Of a stretch of DNA of 64,000 nt, positions 29,019-38,147 are shown piece by piece (the stretch's first letter is position 1; every line of letters begins with the position of its first letter). Location of the stretch: the NCBI RefSeq assembly GCF_006385555.1, contig NZ_CP041036.1, forward strand, positions 2,976,001-3,040,000. The letters are read 5' to 3'. The DNA is from Shewanella polaris. GTDB taxonomy: Bacteria > Pseudomonadota > Gammaproteobacteria > Enterobacterales > Shewanellaceae. A program made the translations under genes and the position numbers. The notes beneath the pieces are model-generated. The model was not told the DNA's origin. It did no database searches and saw nothing but the letters and a program-made list of their open reading frames with translations.

Positions 29019-29141
29019 TAGATGTTTTATAACACAACAATTATAAATAATGATTATCGCGTGGATAGAGTATTAAAAAAACGATTTGCGCCTACCCGCA
29101 ATATTGAGAGAAGTAAAATCTAGTCAATGGGGATTTCCTAG

Positions 29142-32078
29142 ATGAAAACAACAAAATTTACAAAAACTAAACTTGCGACCAGTTTATCTGTCGTGCTAGG
29201 CGTTAGCAGTATGCTACCTGCTTATGCTGCTGATGAGATTAGTGATGAAAATATCGAAGTGTTACAGGTCACAGGTATTCGTGGCAGTTTAATTAAATCG
29301 ATGGATGTAAAGCGTTCATCAAGTGGGGTCGTAGACTCTATTTCTGCTGAAGATATCGGTAAGTTTCCTGATACTAACTTAGCTGAATCACTTCAACGTA
29401 TTACTGGTGTATCAATTGACCGTTCTAACGGTGAAGGCAGTAAAGTATCTGTGCGCGGTTTTGGTCCAGACTACAACTTAATCACTCTAAATGGTCGCCA
29501 AATGCCTGTGACTACAGGTTCGCGATCATTTGACTTTGCAAACATCGCTTCAGAAAGTATTAGCGGTGTTGAAGTACATAAAACGAGTCAAGCCTCAGAT
29601 TCTACAGGTGGTATCGGATCTACTATCGATATCTTAACCCATAGGCCCTTCAGTTCTCCGGGCTTAAAAGCGACATTTGGTGTAAAAGCCGTTGATGATC
29701 AATCAACAGATAATGGCTCAGTAACACCTGAATTATCTGGTTTATATTCCAATACTTTTGCAGATGACAAATTTGGTATTTCGCTTTCAGCCAGTTATCA
29801 AGAACGTGAAAGTGGTAACCAACAGGCCCAAGTCGGTACTGGCTGGCGCAGCTTTCCAGGTACTGCTGATAACAGTGATTGGGGTGGTGTAGCTAAAGAC
29901 GATACCCAAATCAATCGCCCAGGTGATGATGACATTTATTCAGTACCGCAAACCACAGTTTATCGCTTTGAAGAACAACAACGTACACGTACTAACGGCC
30001 AACTAGTTTTACAGTACAGCCCAGTTGATAGCGTAGTAGCGACTCTAGATTACACCTATATGCGTAACGATATTGATACTCAATCTAACGATGTATCAGC
30101 ATGGTTTAACTTTGTACCATCTGAAAACGTGTGGAGTGATGGTCCTATCGCCTCACCACTCATTTATTCAGAAACCTACGATTCACCAGCTGACTTATCT
30201 ATGGCTGCAGGTGACTACGGCGTACGTAACGAAAGTGGTTCATTAGGTTTTAACATTGAATGGCAAGCTAGTGATGACTTAAAGCTAACCTTTGATGCTC
30301 ACAACTCAACGGCAGAAAACAAACCGAACAACCTATATGGTTCAAGTAATAACTTAAGTACCGCTGCTTTTGTGCGTACCAGTGCGGCAACTGACTTTAG
30401 CGGTGATTTACCAATACTTGCTGTTGGTGGTGGTAACGCAGTGACACCTGCAGACATGATGCTAACAGGTTCTGTTTTTGGTAACTCACGCAATAAGTCT
30501 GAAATTGATCAATATCAGTTTGACGGTGAATATCTATTTGAAGATGCTGGTAGCATTGACTTTGGTATCGCCCTAACGAATGTTAATAATCACTCGCAAA
30601 GCGTTAACGTACAACGTAACGATTGGGGTGGCGTGGGTTCGGCTGGTGACTTTGAAGATGCGTGGTTCCCAGCAGATACTATTCAAGACAAATTTGATGC
30701 AAATGGCGGTGATTTTTCGCTTGCTGATGGCAACTTTGATGTTTTAGATACCATTTTTATGTGGGATTTTGCCGCAGTACGTGACTTCGCAGCAGCAAAT
30801 TATGCCTCTTCAGTAAGCGGTGATTGTGGAAATGGCTTCTGCCCTTCTACAAATTATGCAGCTGAAACAGATCGTTATACAGAAGAAGAATCTCAAGCTG
30901 TTTATATACAGTATAACTACGATAACGAAATTGCAGGCATGCCATATGATGTGCATTTCGGGCTTCGTTATGAGCAAACCGATGTAACATCAACTGCTGC
31001 TGTAGCGGGTTATAATGGTGCAGATTGGATAGCTGAAACTGAAATCGCTTTAGTTGGCACTGGTGAGCAGGTATTTGAAACTAAATCAGGTGATTACGAT
31101 TACTTATTACCAAGCTTCAACTTTAATATCGAAGTCGTAGAAGATGTTATGCTTCGAGCTGCGTACAGTGAGACAATTGGTCGCCCTGATTATACAGCTA
31201 TCCAAGGTGGAACTGTATTAGCAACCCTTGCGAATCGTAGTAATGGCGGTGGTTCAGCAGGTAACCCTACATTATTGCCATTAGAATCTGAAAATATCGA
31301 CTTCTCTGCTGAGTGGTATTACGCCCCTTCAAGCTACGTGTCTTTAGGATACTTCCGTAAAGACACTAAAAACTTTATCAGCTCAGAGACGGTTCAAACC
31401 ACTAACGGTATTTATAACCCTGCATCAGGTGATTTATACAAAGCTGCAGTTGCTGCAACAGGTACAACTGAAGCTGGAGCTGTTCGTGACTATATTTTCG
31501 CAAACTATGCTAGTAATGCTGCTGTAGATGTTGCAAACCAAATTATTAGCGGCAGTGCCGCTAATAATGATGAGTTATTAAACTTCAATATCACAACACC
31601 ATCAAACAGCGCTGATAGTTCAGTGATTGATGGTTGGGAATTTGCCGTTCAGCACTTCTTTGGCGAAACTGGTTTTGGTGTAATTGCTAACTACACATTA
31701 GTTGATAGTGATCAGGCTTACGATAATTACTCATTTGAAGCACAATCAGCATTGGTCGGCATCAGTGATACCGCTAACGCCGTGTTAGTTTACGAAAACT
31801 ATGGTTTCCAAGCTCGTGTCGCTTACAACTGGCGTGATGAGTTTTTAAACTCTACAAATCAAGGTACTGGTGCAAACCCACAGTACACCGAAGCTTACTC
31901 GCAAATTGATTTGTCTGTCAGCTATGACATTGAATCAGTTGAAGGCTTAACGGTGTTTTTCGAAGGACTTAACATTACTGAAGAGTATACCCGTGTTCAC
32001 GGACGTGCTGACGAGCAAGTGTTAAATCTAACTGAAACCGGCGCACGCTATAGCTTAGGTGCTCGTTACACTTTCTAA
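29142..32078 (+). CDS. TonB-dependent receptor for beta-glucan oligosaccharides (predicted)
   Basis: Outer-membrane transporter of 978 residues. The signal peptide ends near AYAADE. A possible TonB box lies in IEVLQVTG; the plug domain shows SGVVDSISAEDIGKFPDTNLAESLQRITGV-type sequence and VRGFGPDYNLITLNGRQMP; a 22-strand barrel ends in the expected C-terminal phenylalanine (GARYTF). It belongs to the large TonB-receptor subgroup found in carbohydrate loci of Shewanella, Caulobacter and Xanthomonas. Two LacI-type operators precede it and a terminator follows. Substrate is inferred from the surrounding GH1 and GH3 genes. Confidence 0.9.
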   Translation: MKTTKFTKTKLATSLSVVLGVSSMLPAYAADEISDENIEVLQVTGIRGSLIKSMDVKRSSSGVVDSISAEDIGKFPDTNLAESLQRITGVSIDRSNGEGSKVSVRGFGPDYNLITLNGRQMPVTTGSRSFDFANIASESISGVEVHKTSQASDSTGGIGSTIDILTHRPFSSPGLKATFGVKAVDDQSTDNGSVTPELSGLYSNTFADDKFGISLSASYQERESGNQQAQVGTGWRSFPGTADNSDWGGVAKDDTQINRPGDDDIYSVPQTTVYRFEEQQRTRTNGQLVLQYSPVDSVVATLDYTYMRNDIDTQSNDVSAWFNFVPSENVWSDGPIASPLIYSETYDSPADLSMAAGDYGVRNESGSLGFNIEWQASDDLKLTFDAHNSTAENKPNNLYGSSNNLSTAAFVRTSAATDFSGDLPILAVGGGNAVTPADMMLTGSVFGNSRNKSEIDQYQFDGEYLFEDAGSIDFGIALTNVNNHSQSVNVQRNDWGGVGSAGDFEDAWFPADTIQDKFDANGGDFSLADGNFDVLDTIFMWDFAAVRDFAAANYASSVSGDCGNGFCPSTNYAAETDRYTEEESQAVYIQYNYDNEIAGMPYDVHFGLRYEQTDVTSTAAVAGYNGADWIAETEIALVGTGEQVFETKSGDYDYLLPSFNFNIEVVEDVMLRAAYSETIGRPDYTAIQGGTVLATLANRSNGGGSAGNPTLLPLESENIDFSAEWYYAPSSYVSLGYFRKDTKNFISSETVQTTNGIYNPASGDLYKAAVAATGTTEAGAVRDYIFANYASNAAVDVANQIISGSAANNDELLNFNITTPSNSADSSVIDGWEFAVQHFFGETGFGVIANYTLVDSDQAYDNYSFEAQSALVGISDTANAVLVYENYGFQARVAYNWRDEFLNSTNQGTGANPQYTEAYSQIDLSVSYDIESVEGLTVFFEGLNITEEYTRVHGRADEQVLNLTETGARYSLGARYTF

Positions 32079-32382
32079 ATGATATTGAGCTAAGTGACAT
32101 TCCGCCTAATAACTAATATTGGGTGGAATGCACTGAAGTCTCCTTTAAGGTCGTTGAGGTGAATAAACTTTATCACCTCTTTTTGCTAGATATTAAGTAA
32201 CAAGGACGTTACTATTTTTATTGTTAATAAAGGAACTTGGCAACAACATCTACCAATATTGAAAACCAGTATTTGAAAGTGATTACATTTTCCTGAATTC
32301 TACATATGATGTGACTTGAACATTATAAAACCTGCATTACAAACACAAAATAACAATAACGCCAAAGGCGTAGGTAAATATT
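32079..32382. other. Gap between the receptor gene and the flavoprotein block
   Basis: It contains a hairpin (CATTCCGCC at 32098-32106 with GGTGGAATG at 32122-32130) and then the terminator at 32156-32184. The remaining ~200 bases should hold a promoter or weak read-through region; no AAGCGCTT operator is present. Confidence 0.55.
32156..32184 (+). terminator. Rho-independent terminator after the TonB receptor gene
   Basis: Stem GAGGTGA/TCACCTC, extended by TAAA/TTTA with one bulge, is followed directly by TTTTT. Confidence 0.8.
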
Positions 32383-33969
32383 ATGCAAAAACCAATCACC
32401 CAAATAGTCATTGTAGGTGGCGGTACAGCCGGTTGGATAACGGCTGGATTATTGGCTGCTGAGCATAATGTCGACAAAGGTGTTCTAGCCCACGACCCAA
32501 AGTTAACGATTACCCTAATAGAATCTCCCGACGTTGCCACTATAGGCGTTGGCGAAGGCACTTGGCCTTCAATGCGTTCAACATTGAGTAAAATCGGTAT
32601 TGATGAAAACGAGTTTATTCGCCGTTGTGACGCTAGCTTTAAACAAGGTTCACGATTTATTCATTGGCGCCATGACTCAGTTAATAATAACGCCCAAACT
32701 CAATCTGACAGTTATTTACATCCCTTTAGCTTACCCCACGGCCATCAAGAACTCGACTTATGCCCATTTTGGTTATCCCATGCAGACCAAGTGAGTTTTG
32801 CAGAGGCGGTGAGTAGCCAAGAAGTTCTGACTCAAATGGGGTTAGCGCCAAAAGCCATTTCATCGCCACAGTATCACTTCCAAAATAATTACGGCTATCA
32901 CCTCAACGCCGGAAAATTCAGTCAACTATTAAGCGAACATTGCACCCAAAAACTTGGCGTAAAACATATCCGCGATCATGTCTGCCAAATTGTTAATAAT
33001 GACCAAGGCGATATTGATAAACTGATGACCAAAGAGCATGGTGAAATTAGTGGCCAATTATTTATCGACTGCACGGGTGCCAAGTCACTATTGTTAGGTG
33101 AGCATTTAGAGGTGCCCTTTTTATGTCAAAAATCCGTTTTATTTAATGATAATGCCCTTGCCGTGCAAGTGCCTTATGAGCAAGCCGATAGTCCTATAGC
33201 ATCTTGTACTCATTCAACTGCGCAACGCAATGGTTGGATTTGGGATATAGGCCTACCAACACGTAAAGGCGTGGGTTATGTGTATTCATCAAGCCACACC
33301 AATGACGGTGATGCAGAACAAACGCTGCTTAATTATTTAGGGGTTAATGGTGTCGCTGCCGATAAACTTCAACCGCGGAAATTATCTTTTAACCCCGGTT
33401 ATCGAGCCAAGTGTTGGCAAAACAATTGTATTGCCATTGGTATGGCTGCTGGGTTTATTGAACCATTAGAAGCCTCTGCATTAGCATTAATTGAATGGAC
33501 AGCATCAACCTTAGCGCAGCAATTACCGCCAAATCGTCAAGTGATGGACACTATATCTGCACGGGTTAACCAACGTTACCAATTACACTGGCAACAAATT
33601 ATCGACTTTTTAAAGCTGCATTATGTAATAAGCCAACGCGAAGTTGATGGTTATTGGCGCGATCATCGCGACAACCAATCGATACCCGACAGCTTACAGG
33701 CGCAACTTGAATTGTGGCGCTACCAAGTGCCAAGCCAACAAGACATTAGCTACAAAGAAGCACTGTTTCCTGCGGCTAGCTTTCAATATGTATTGTATGG
33801 AATGGGATTTAACACTCAGTTGCCCACTCATGTAAAACCATCAATGCAGCAACTCGCTCAACGACTTTTTAACGATAACCAGCAACGCACTAAAGCATTA
33901 AGCAATAACTTACTCAGCAATCGCGCTTTACTTGAAAAAGTGGCTCAATATGGGTTTTCTAAACTGTAA
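32383..33969 (+). CDS. Tryptophan-halogenase-like flavoprotein 1
   Basis: FAD-binding protein of 528 residues in the tryptophan halogenase family (PF04820). Seen: dinucleotide motif VGGGTAGW (11-18), GVGEGTWPSM, a lysine at the catalytic position (DASFKQG, K87) and FIEPLEASAL where halogenases have FxEPLES. The halogenase WxWxIP signature appears as GWIWDIGLP, with extra residues. Proteins like this are common next to TonB receptors in sugar loci, where halogenation has not been shown. It may oxidise or otherwise act on a sugar or surface molecule; activity is unknown. Confidence 0.8.
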   Translation: MQKPITQIVIVGGGTAGWITAGLLAAEHNVDKGVLAHDPKLTITLIESPDVATIGVGEGTWPSMRSTLSKIGIDENEFIRRCDASFKQGSRFIHWRHDSVNNNAQTQSDSYLHPFSLPHGHQELDLCPFWLSHADQVSFAEAVSSQEVLTQMGLAPKAISSPQYHFQNNYGYHLNAGKFSQLLSEHCTQKLGVKHIRDHVCQIVNNDQGDIDKLMTKEHGEISGQLFIDCTGAKSLLLGEHLEVPFLCQKSVLFNDNALAVQVPYEQADSPIASCTHSTAQRNGWIWDIGLPTRKGVGYVYSSSHTNDGDAEQTLLNYLGVNGVAADKLQPRKLSFNPGYRAKCWQNNCIAIGMAAGFIEPLEASALALIEWTASTLAQQLPPNRQVMDTISARVNQRYQLHWQQIIDFLKLHYVISQREVDGYWRDHRDNQSIPDSLQAQLELWRYQVPSQQDISYKEALFPAASFQYVLYGMGFNTQLPTHVKPSMQQLAQRLFNDNQQRTKALSNNLLSNRALLEKVAQYGFSKL

Positions 33970-34092
33970 TCTACTTTAGCAGAGCAAGCTGCTAGTATTG
34001 AAAAAGATTAGCTCTAGCAACGACTAGCACCATGAATCACCTACAATAATCATAACAACAACGTATTTGAACGAACAAGATAGGACATCAAT

Positions 34093-34815
34093 ATGAGCCA
34101 ACATGTATTACTCAACAGCATCGATCATAAAGACCTTAAGGTTATTACCACTCGTTCTGCCGCATTAGGCGACAACCTTTGGTTCAGCCTGACTTTTCCG
34201 CAAGAATTTCGCAGCGTTCAAGCTCATTACCCTATTTTCTTTCATAAAGACGCTGCCACGGGTCAGTTTTACTCAGTAGCATTGTTTGGTTTTCAGCAGA
34301 ATGAAAATCTGTTTTTATCTGACGCTGGTTGGAATGCATCATATATCCCATTAAGTGTGCGTCGTCAGCCATTTTTGATTGGTCAACAAACAGTACAAGA
34401 AGATGGTGTTGAACATCAACAACGTGTTATCCACGTTGATTTAGCCCACCCAAGAGTGAGCAAAACAGAAGGTGAAGCCTTGTTTTTACCTTATGGCGGT
34501 AACACACCATTATTAGATGACGTCGGTGAAATGCTTGAAGCCATTCATCACGGACTCATCGACAACAATCGTTTCATTGATGTGTTAGTTCAACATGAGT
34601 TACTCGAATCATTCACCTTAGACATCGAATTAGATAATGGCCAAAAACATCAAATGATTGGCTTTTATACCATTAATGAAAACACCCTAGCGACATTGTC
34701 AGCCGAAACACTAGGTACTTTGCATCAACAAGGATACTTGCAAGCCATATACATGGCACTAGCATCGCAAAGCAAAGTCCGTGAATTACTTAACCTTAAA
34801 AATGCACAAGGTTAA
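34093..34815 (+). CDS. SapC family protein
   Basis: A 240-residue protein of the SapC family (PF07277). Typical are the opening VLLNSIDHKDLKV, FPQEFRSVQAHYPIFF, the GFQQNENLFL segment and YIPLSVRRQPFLIG. No signal peptide or membrane helix is seen. The family was named after an S-layer-associated protein of Campylobacter, but its role in sugar loci is unknown. It is seven bases upstream of the cupin gene and certainly in one operon with it. Confidence 0.85.
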   Translation: MSQHVLLNSIDHKDLKVITTRSAALGDNLWFSLTFPQEFRSVQAHYPIFFHKDAATGQFYSVALFGFQQNENLFLSDAGWNASYIPLSVRRQPFLIGQQTVQEDGVEHQQRVIHVDLAHPRVSKTEGEALFLPYGGNTPLLDDVGEMLEAIHHGLIDNNRFIDVLVQHELLESFTLDIELDNGQKHQMIGFYTINENTLATLSAETLGTLHQQGYLQAIYMALASQSKVRELLNLKNAQG

Positions 34816-34821
34816 TCGATT

Positions 34822-35865
34822 ATGCTGATGCCCAACACTGATTCAATACAAACGGATGCTATGCAAATGGTTAGCTGCGTTAGCGGTTGGACCTTAGATC
34901 AAGTGTTGGCTCATATTGAACATGCAGATAAACCCATGGTATTTAAAGGCTTATGCCTTACATGGCCACTAGTGCAAGCAGGTCTAGAATCTGCAGACAA
35001 AGCCATGGATTATCTGCGTCAATTTTATCAAGGCTCACAAGTTACAGCATATTATTTACCCCATGAGCAACATGGGCGGGTGTTTTACAACCAACAAGTT
35101 GATGGCTTTAATTACCAAGCTGGACGCCTTGATTTCAAACAATTATTAAGCCGTTTACAACAAGAAAACACCAGCCCAGAACCTGCTGGGATATACATGG
35201 GTTCAACTGACATACATCAATGTTTGCCAGGACTGGGTGAACACAACAGCTTAGATTTATCACCGACACAAGCGTTAACCAGTATTTGGCTCGGCAATCA
35301 AACGAATGTCGCAGCTCATTTTGATTTTCCGCTCAATCTAGCTTGTAACGCGGTAGGTAAACGTACTTTCACCTTATTTCCGCCAGAACAAATCAGTAAT
35401 TTATATGTTGGCCCAATGGAGTTTGCTCCTGGCGGACAAGATATCAGTATGGTGGATTTCGCCGCCCCTGATTTTGTGCGTTTCCCTAAGTTCAAGCAGG
35501 CACTGGCGGCATCATTCACAGCAGAATTGAGCCCAGGCGATGTGCTTTTTATCCCCAGTATGTGGTGGCATCACGTTCGCGGCATTGAAGACTTTAACGT
35601 ACTCATTACTCATTGGTGGCGCAACACACCAGGCCATTTAGGTCGACCGAATAATGCTCTACTGCACAGCATGCTAAGTTTACGCTCATTACCTAAAGCA
35701 CAGCGCCAAGCGTGGAAAGCCTTATTCGATCATTATATTTTCGACCACGATGACGTTGATGATAGCCATATTCCTGACAACGCCAAAGGCATGTTAACCA
35801 AGCCACTAGATGAGTTAAACGCCCGCAAATTACGTGCAGATTTAATCAACAAATTAAAACGATAA
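34822..35865 (+). CDS. Cupin-like (JmjC-type, cupin_8) protein
   Basis: A 347-residue protein with a cupin_8 domain. An iron-binding HxD pair is in AAHFDFPLNLAC and the distal histidine in SMWWHHVRGIEDFN, with GDVLFIPSMWW as the second cupin strand. Such proteins are often 2-oxoglutarate/iron hydroxylases, so an oxidation is possible. It is encoded between SapC and the second flavoprotein. The ATG is accepted as given; an internal ATG at residue 14 is an alternative. Confidence 0.82.
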   Translation: MLMPNTDSIQTDAMQMVSCVSGWTLDQVLAHIEHADKPMVFKGLCLTWPLVQAGLESADKAMDYLRQFYQGSQVTAYYLPHEQHGRVFYNQQVDGFNYQAGRLDFKQLLSRLQQENTSPEPAGIYMGSTDIHQCLPGLGEHNSLDLSPTQALTSIWLGNQTNVAAHFDFPLNLACNAVGKRTFTLFPPEQISNLYVGPMEFAPGGQDISMVDFAAPDFVRFPKFKQALAASFTAELSPGDVLFIPSMWWHHVRGIEDFNVLITHWWRNTPGHLGRPNNALLHSMLSLRSLPKAQRQAWKALFDHYIFDHDDVDDSHIPDNAKGMLTKPLDELNARKLRADLINKLKR

Positions 35866-35909
35866 TGCTGAACACAGCAAGAAACTAAGACATTAAACAG
35901 GATGCCAAG

Positions 35910-37403
35910 ATGAATAAATCAATCAAAAAAGTAGTGATTGCCGGTGGTGGTACAGCAGGTTGGATGGCAGCTGCCGCTTTTAGCAAACTATTAGGCAAAA
36001 ACCTCGATATTGTCTTAGTCGAATCGGATCAGATTGGCACCGTCGGTGTAGGTGAAGCCACTATCCCTACCCTGCATATATTCCATCGTTTGCTGGGATT
36101 AAAAGAGCAAGATGTGATGGCCGCCACCAACGCGACTTTTAAACTCGGTATTCAATTTGAAAACTGGCATGACGTCAATAAAGACTATTTACATTCATTT
36201 GGTTTTTTAGGCAAAGACTGCTGGGCCTGTGGTTTTCAGCACTTTTGGCTTAAAGGTCAACAGCAAAATATGGTCAGCCAAATTGGTGATTATTGCACCG
36301 AACATTTAGCCGCTCGCCAAGGCCGATTTGCAGTGCTACCCAATCAAGATTACAACCATGCTTACCATATGGACGCCAGCCTTTACGCTAAGTTTCTGCG
36401 AAAATTTGCTGAGCAACACGGCATAAGCCGTATTGAAGGTAAAATTGCCGATGTGTTGCAACATGAAGACACAGGTAATATTCGCGCATTACAACTTGAA
36501 AATGGTGAGTTAATTGAAGGCGATCTATTTATCGACTGCACCGGATTTAAAGCCTTATTAATTGAACAAACGTTAAATACTGGCTTTGAAGACTGGAGTC
36601 ATTGGTTACCTTGCGACAGCGCTATTGCAGTGCAAACTGAAGCGGTACAGAAACCCATTCCTTACACACGCTCAATTGCTCGAGAATCTGGCTGGCAATG
36701 GCGTATCCCATTACAAACTCGTACTGGTAATGGTTTAGTTTTTTGCAGTAAATATATTTCTGATGCCGATGCGACCGAGTTGTTACTGAACAATATTGAA
36801 GGTTCACCTATCAATCAACCGCGGGTAATCAAGTTCAAAACAGGTACTCGTCGTCAACATTGGAACAAAAACTGTATTGCAGTTGGTTTATCAGCAGGAT
36901 TTTTAGAACCTTTAGAATCCACCAGCATTCATATGATCCAACGTAGTATTGTACGCTTATTACAGCTATTCCCCTCTCATGGGGTTATTCAGGCTGACGT
37001 AGATGAATTTAATCAGCAAACCAAGATAGAAATGGACAATATTCGCGACTTTATCATTCTCCATTACAAAGTGACTGACCGCGAAGACAGCCGTTTTTGG
37101 CGTTATTGTAAAAACATGCCAATTCCAGCGTCATTACAACATCGTATCGACATGTTCAGTCAGTCTGGCAAGGTTTACAAATACGGTAACGAGCTATTTG
37201 GTGAAAGCTCGTGGATCCAAGTCATGATGGGACAAGGTCTAGAACCTAAAGAGTACCACCCAATTGTCGACATGATGGAAGAAGCTGAATTACAAAGCTT
37301 TTTAAACAGCATTAAAGCGACCGTAAAACGCAAAGTCGAAACCTTGCCCGCTCATCATGATTTTGTGGAACATTATTGTAAATCGACTGCGATGCAAGGC
37401 TAA
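35910..37403 (+). CDS. Tryptophan-halogenase-like flavoprotein 2
   Basis: A 497-residue flavoprotein of the same family as the gene 2 kb upstream but closer to true halogenases. It has AGGGTAGW (11-18), GVGEATIPT, the catalytic-type lysine K78 in NATFKLG, the signature GWQWRIPL (WxWxIP) and FLEPLESTSIH with the conserved glutamate. Its substrate is unknown. A separate flavin reductase would be needed for halogenase activity and none is encoded nearby. It is six bases upstream of the next gene. Confidence 0.83.
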   Translation: MNKSIKKVVIAGGGTAGWMAAAAFSKLLGKNLDIVLVESDQIGTVGVGEATIPTLHIFHRLLGLKEQDVMAATNATFKLGIQFENWHDVNKDYLHSFGFLGKDCWACGFQHFWLKGQQQNMVSQIGDYCTEHLAARQGRFAVLPNQDYNHAYHMDASLYAKFLRKFAEQHGISRIEGKIADVLQHEDTGNIRALQLENGELIEGDLFIDCTGFKALLIEQTLNTGFEDWSHWLPCDSAIAVQTEAVQKPIPYTRSIARESGWQWRIPLQTRTGNGLVFCSKYISDADATELLLNNIEGSPINQPRVIKFKTGTRRQHWNKNCIAVGLSAGFLEPLESTSIHMIQRSIVRLLQLFPSHGVIQADVDEFNQQTKIEMDNIRDFIILHYKVTDREDSRFWRYCKNMPIPASLQHRIDMFSQSGKVYKYGNELFGESSWIQVMMGQGLEPKEYHPIVDMMEEAELQSFLNSIKATVKRKVETLPAHHDFVEHYCKSTAMQG

Positions 37404-37408
37404 AGCGG

Positions 37409-38134
37409 ATGTCAGCATCAGAAACTACAACGCCGATTGTTGAGGTCAATAACATTGCACCACAGGTGCAATACATTGGCCAACAACAAACGCCGATCAT
37501 CGTTATTGATAACTTTGCAGGTGATATCACCAAGCTAATTGATATCGCCATCAATGACAGTCAATTTAGTCAAGACCAAGGCTCATATTACCCGGGGCAA
37601 CGCACTGCGCTGCCAAGGCAATATATCATCGACGTTATCAATTCGGTATTTCAGCTGATTTATGATGTTTACCGCATTCCAACCCAATTACGGCTAAAGC
37701 CGCAGCAATGTGTTTATTCGTTAATCGACAAACAACCAGAAAGCCTAGCACCGCTGCAATGCTTACCCCATTTTGACACCCCAAGCCCGCATTACTTTGC
37801 CATTTTGCATTATCTAAATGATGGGCCCCACGGCAACACGGGTTTTTTTAGGCATAATCTGAGTGGTTATGAGCGGATCACAGCGGAAAATATCGACCAT
37901 TATTTTGCTAAAGCACAACCTTTTCTCGATGACAAAAAACACACTACACCCAGTTACTTTGTTGCCAGCGATGAACATTACAGCTTGTATCATCAAATAG
38001 AATATCGGCCTAATCGCTTAGTGATTTACCCGGGTAACTTGCTTCATTCAACCTTAGTAAACCCACAAACCGACATAGATGCCACTCCCAGTTCTGGCCG
38101 CCTCACCGCCAACATATTTATCAATTTTCAATAA
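37409..38134 (+). CDS. DUF6445-like protein, possible iron/2-oxoglutarate oxygenase fold
   Basis: A 241-residue protein that I match tentatively to DUF6445. It contains a likely metal-binding HxD in CLPHFDTPSPH, a strand AILHYLNDGPHGNTGFFRH and a late histidine in YPGNLLHSTLV followed by a basic residue (GRLTANIF). That order is the pattern of 2-oxoglutarate/Fe(II) oxygenases. No signal peptide. It is tightly packed in the flavoprotein operon, 13 bases before the GH3 gene. Confidence 0.65.
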   Translation: MSASETTTPIVEVNNIAPQVQYIGQQQTPIIVIDNFAGDITKLIDIAINDSQFSQDQGSYYPGQRTALPRQYIIDVINSVFQLIYDVYRIPTQLRLKPQQCVYSLIDKQPESLAPLQCLPHFDTPSPHYFAILHYLNDGPHGNTGFFRHNLSGYERITAENIDHYFAKAQPFLDDKKHTTPSYFVASDEHYSLYHQIEYRPNRLVIYPGNLLHSTLVNPQTDIDATPSSGRLTANIFINFQ

Positions 38135-38147
38135 CAAGGATCTCGTT

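Larger units (their letters stand above)
28584..29141. other. Control region before the TonB receptor gene
   Basis: A 558-base gap with no gene. It holds two LacI-type operators 161 bases apart centre to centre. Between them is very A+T-rich sequence. The distance would allow looping by a tetrameric repressor. Confidence 0.6.

Noticed and set aside
32383..37403. A halogenated natural-product gene cluster
   Set aside because: There are no peptide synthetase, polyketide synthase or flavin reductase genes, and the context is sugar uptake. The flavoproteins are better seen as a sugar-locus family.
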